Shown here: one piece after another, positions 5,406 to 6,017 of the stretch
Layout of the letters: the number at the start of each line of letters is the position of its first letter
Numbering within the stretch: the stretch's first letter is position 1
NCBI GenBank assembly: GCA_050115015.1
Contig: JASFRI010000273.1
Span: 1 to 6,017, forward strand
Length of the DNA: 6,017 nt
DNA from: JASFRI01 sp050115015
Lineage (GTDB): Bacteria; Acidobacteriota; Polarisedimenticolia; CBDVAL01
Direction of reading: 5' to 3'
Program-made: the position numbers and the translations under genes
Notes under the pieces: model-generated
Seen by the model: only the letters and a program-made list of their open reading frames with translations
Databases searched by the model: none
Told to the model about the DNA's origin: nothing

Positions 5406-6017
5406 CTAGCGCACCGTCACCTTCAGCTCCGACTCGAGCTTCACCTTCTCGTCGGCCGCGTCCTGGATCTTCAGGACGAACTTCGCCGCCCCCTTCTCGG
5501 CGCCCGCGGGGATCGCCGCGGCGCACTTCCGCGACGTGCGCTCCCCGGAGGGCACCTCGACCTCCCAGGGCTCCTCGGGCAGGCAGCTCTTGGCGGCGGG
5601 CACCGCCGTCTCCTTCCCCTCCTTGTCCCGGAAGACCAGCGTCAGCTTCGCCCTGCGGGCCCCATCCGAGCGGTTCTGGAGAACCAGGAGCATCTCCAGG
5701 TTCGCCCCCGCCGGCCCCGACGCCTTCTCCGCATCGACGCTGGCGACCCAGGGGTCGAAGGTCTCGTCGCAGGCGTCGCCGGCGCCGTCGCCGTCCCGGT
5801 CGTCCTGGCCCGCGTTGGCGATCTCGACGCAGTTGTCCTCACCGTCGCAGGCACCGTCCCCGTCGACGTCCGAGTTGGTCGGATCGTCGGGGCAGGGATC
5901 GCAGGGATCCCCCAGCCCATCGTCGTCCGCATCCATCTGGTCCGCGTTCGCGTCGAACGGGCAGGAGTCGCAGAAGTCCCCCACGCCGTCCTCGTCCGCG
6001 TCCTCCTGGTCGGGGTT
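5406..6017 (-). CDS. Secreted protein with thrombospondin type 3 repeats, C-terminal 203 residues
   Basis: The frame is open to the right edge, so only the C-terminal 203 residues are seen. Residues are numbered from the edge. Residues 1-84 are thrombospondin type 3 calcium-binding repeats, with Asp-rich motifs such as DADEDGVGDFCD (6-17), DADDDGLGDPCD (29-40), DVDGDGACDGED (50-61) and DRDGDGAGDACD (73-84). Cysteines come in the C-D-x-C-P pattern (16/19, 39/42) and at 57, 63 and 83. Residues 85-203 are a distinct domain with alternating hydrophobic stretches (LEMLLVLQN, AKLTLVFRD, AAKFVLKIQD, LKVTVR) that looks like a beta-sandwich; it has two cysteines (KSCLPEE and RKCAAA). I do not recognise the family. 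No membrane anchor or sorting tail is seen at the C-terminus. TSP3 repeats bind Ca2+ and occur in extracellular proteins, so export is likely, but the signal peptide is outside the window. The GTG at 5984 is internal and not taken as the start. Confidence 0.88.
   Translation of the reverse strand, partial: NPDQEDADEDGVGDFCDSCPFDANADQMDADDDGLGDPCDPCPDDPTNSDVDGDGACDGEDNCVEIANAGQDDRDGDGAGDACDETFDPWVASVDAEKASGPAGANLEMLLVLQNRSDGARRAKLTLVFRDKEGKETAVPAAKSCLPEEPWEVEVPSGERTSRKCAAAIPAGAEKGAAKFVLKIQDAADEKVKLESELKVTVR

Noticed and set aside
5406..5423. The terminal KVTVR as the end of a type IX secretion sorting domain
   Set aside because: The preceding residues lack the usual pattern of that domain (a PNP-like start and a G-x-Y-x-x-x-x near the end).
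5406..5984. A complete 192-residue protein starting at GTG 5984
   Set aside because: The frame continues upstream to the window edge with another TSP3 repeat (NPDQEDADEDG), so the real start lies outside.
427..6017. A hidden defence, mobile or CRISPR-like system
   Set aside because: All long conserved frames are assigned to housekeeping or surface proteins. There are no spaced direct repeats, terminal inverted repeats, transposase motifs or toxin-antitoxin pairs.

Overview
The window is a GC-rich stretch of bacterial chromosome carrying ordinary housekeeping genes. The organism is most likely a double-membraned (diderm) bacterium. It encodes a lipoprotein lytic transglycosylase of the MltD type, a Bacillus/epsilon-type succinate dehydrogenase cytochrome b subunit (a type usually paired with menaquinone), and a secreted protein with thrombospondin type 3 calcium-binding repeats. 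Such combinations occur in Myxococcota, Eisenbacteria/Krumholzibacteriota-like lineages, Gemmatimonadota and Acidobacteriota. The sequence alone does not decide between them, so the phylum is left open.

Left part, all on the minus strand: the 5' end of sdhC (1-209, cut by the window edge) has its own sigma70-like promoter at 288-316. Upstream of it lies a 677-residue LysM lytic transglycosylase gene, mltD-like (427-2460). It starts at TTG and has a signal peptide with lipobox, a helical N-terminal region, an SLT domain and four C-terminal LysM domains.

Centre: a 321-bp divergent intergenic region (2461-2781) holds two sigma70-like promoters back to back. One drives mltD leftwards and one drives recA rightwards, with their -35 boxes 15 bp apart. 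recA (2782-3909) is complete, with all core motifs, and ends in an unusually basic tail. A perfect 12-bp GC hairpin follows it. Then come a promoter and a complete tRNA-Phe(GAA) gene with encoded CCA (3991-4066).

Right part, minus strand: kbl (glycine C-acetyltransferase, threonine catabolism; 4085-5275) ends 18 bp from the tRNA and converges with it. Upstream of kbl, a clear intrinsic terminator (5334-5369) closes a secreted TSP3-repeat protein gene (5406-6017), whose 5' part lies beyond the right edge.

The genes serve separate functions (respiration, cell-wall remodelling, recombination, translation, threonine catabolism, surface or secreted protein) and form no single pathway. I see no CRISPR array, insertion sequence, phage gene, toxin-antitoxin pair or defence system, and no convincing new system. 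The points most worth a second look are the shared divergent mltD/recA promoter, a C-run that directly abuts the Shine-Dalgarno region at all four visible gene starts, the basic RecA tail, and the unassigned C-terminal domain of the TSP3 protein.
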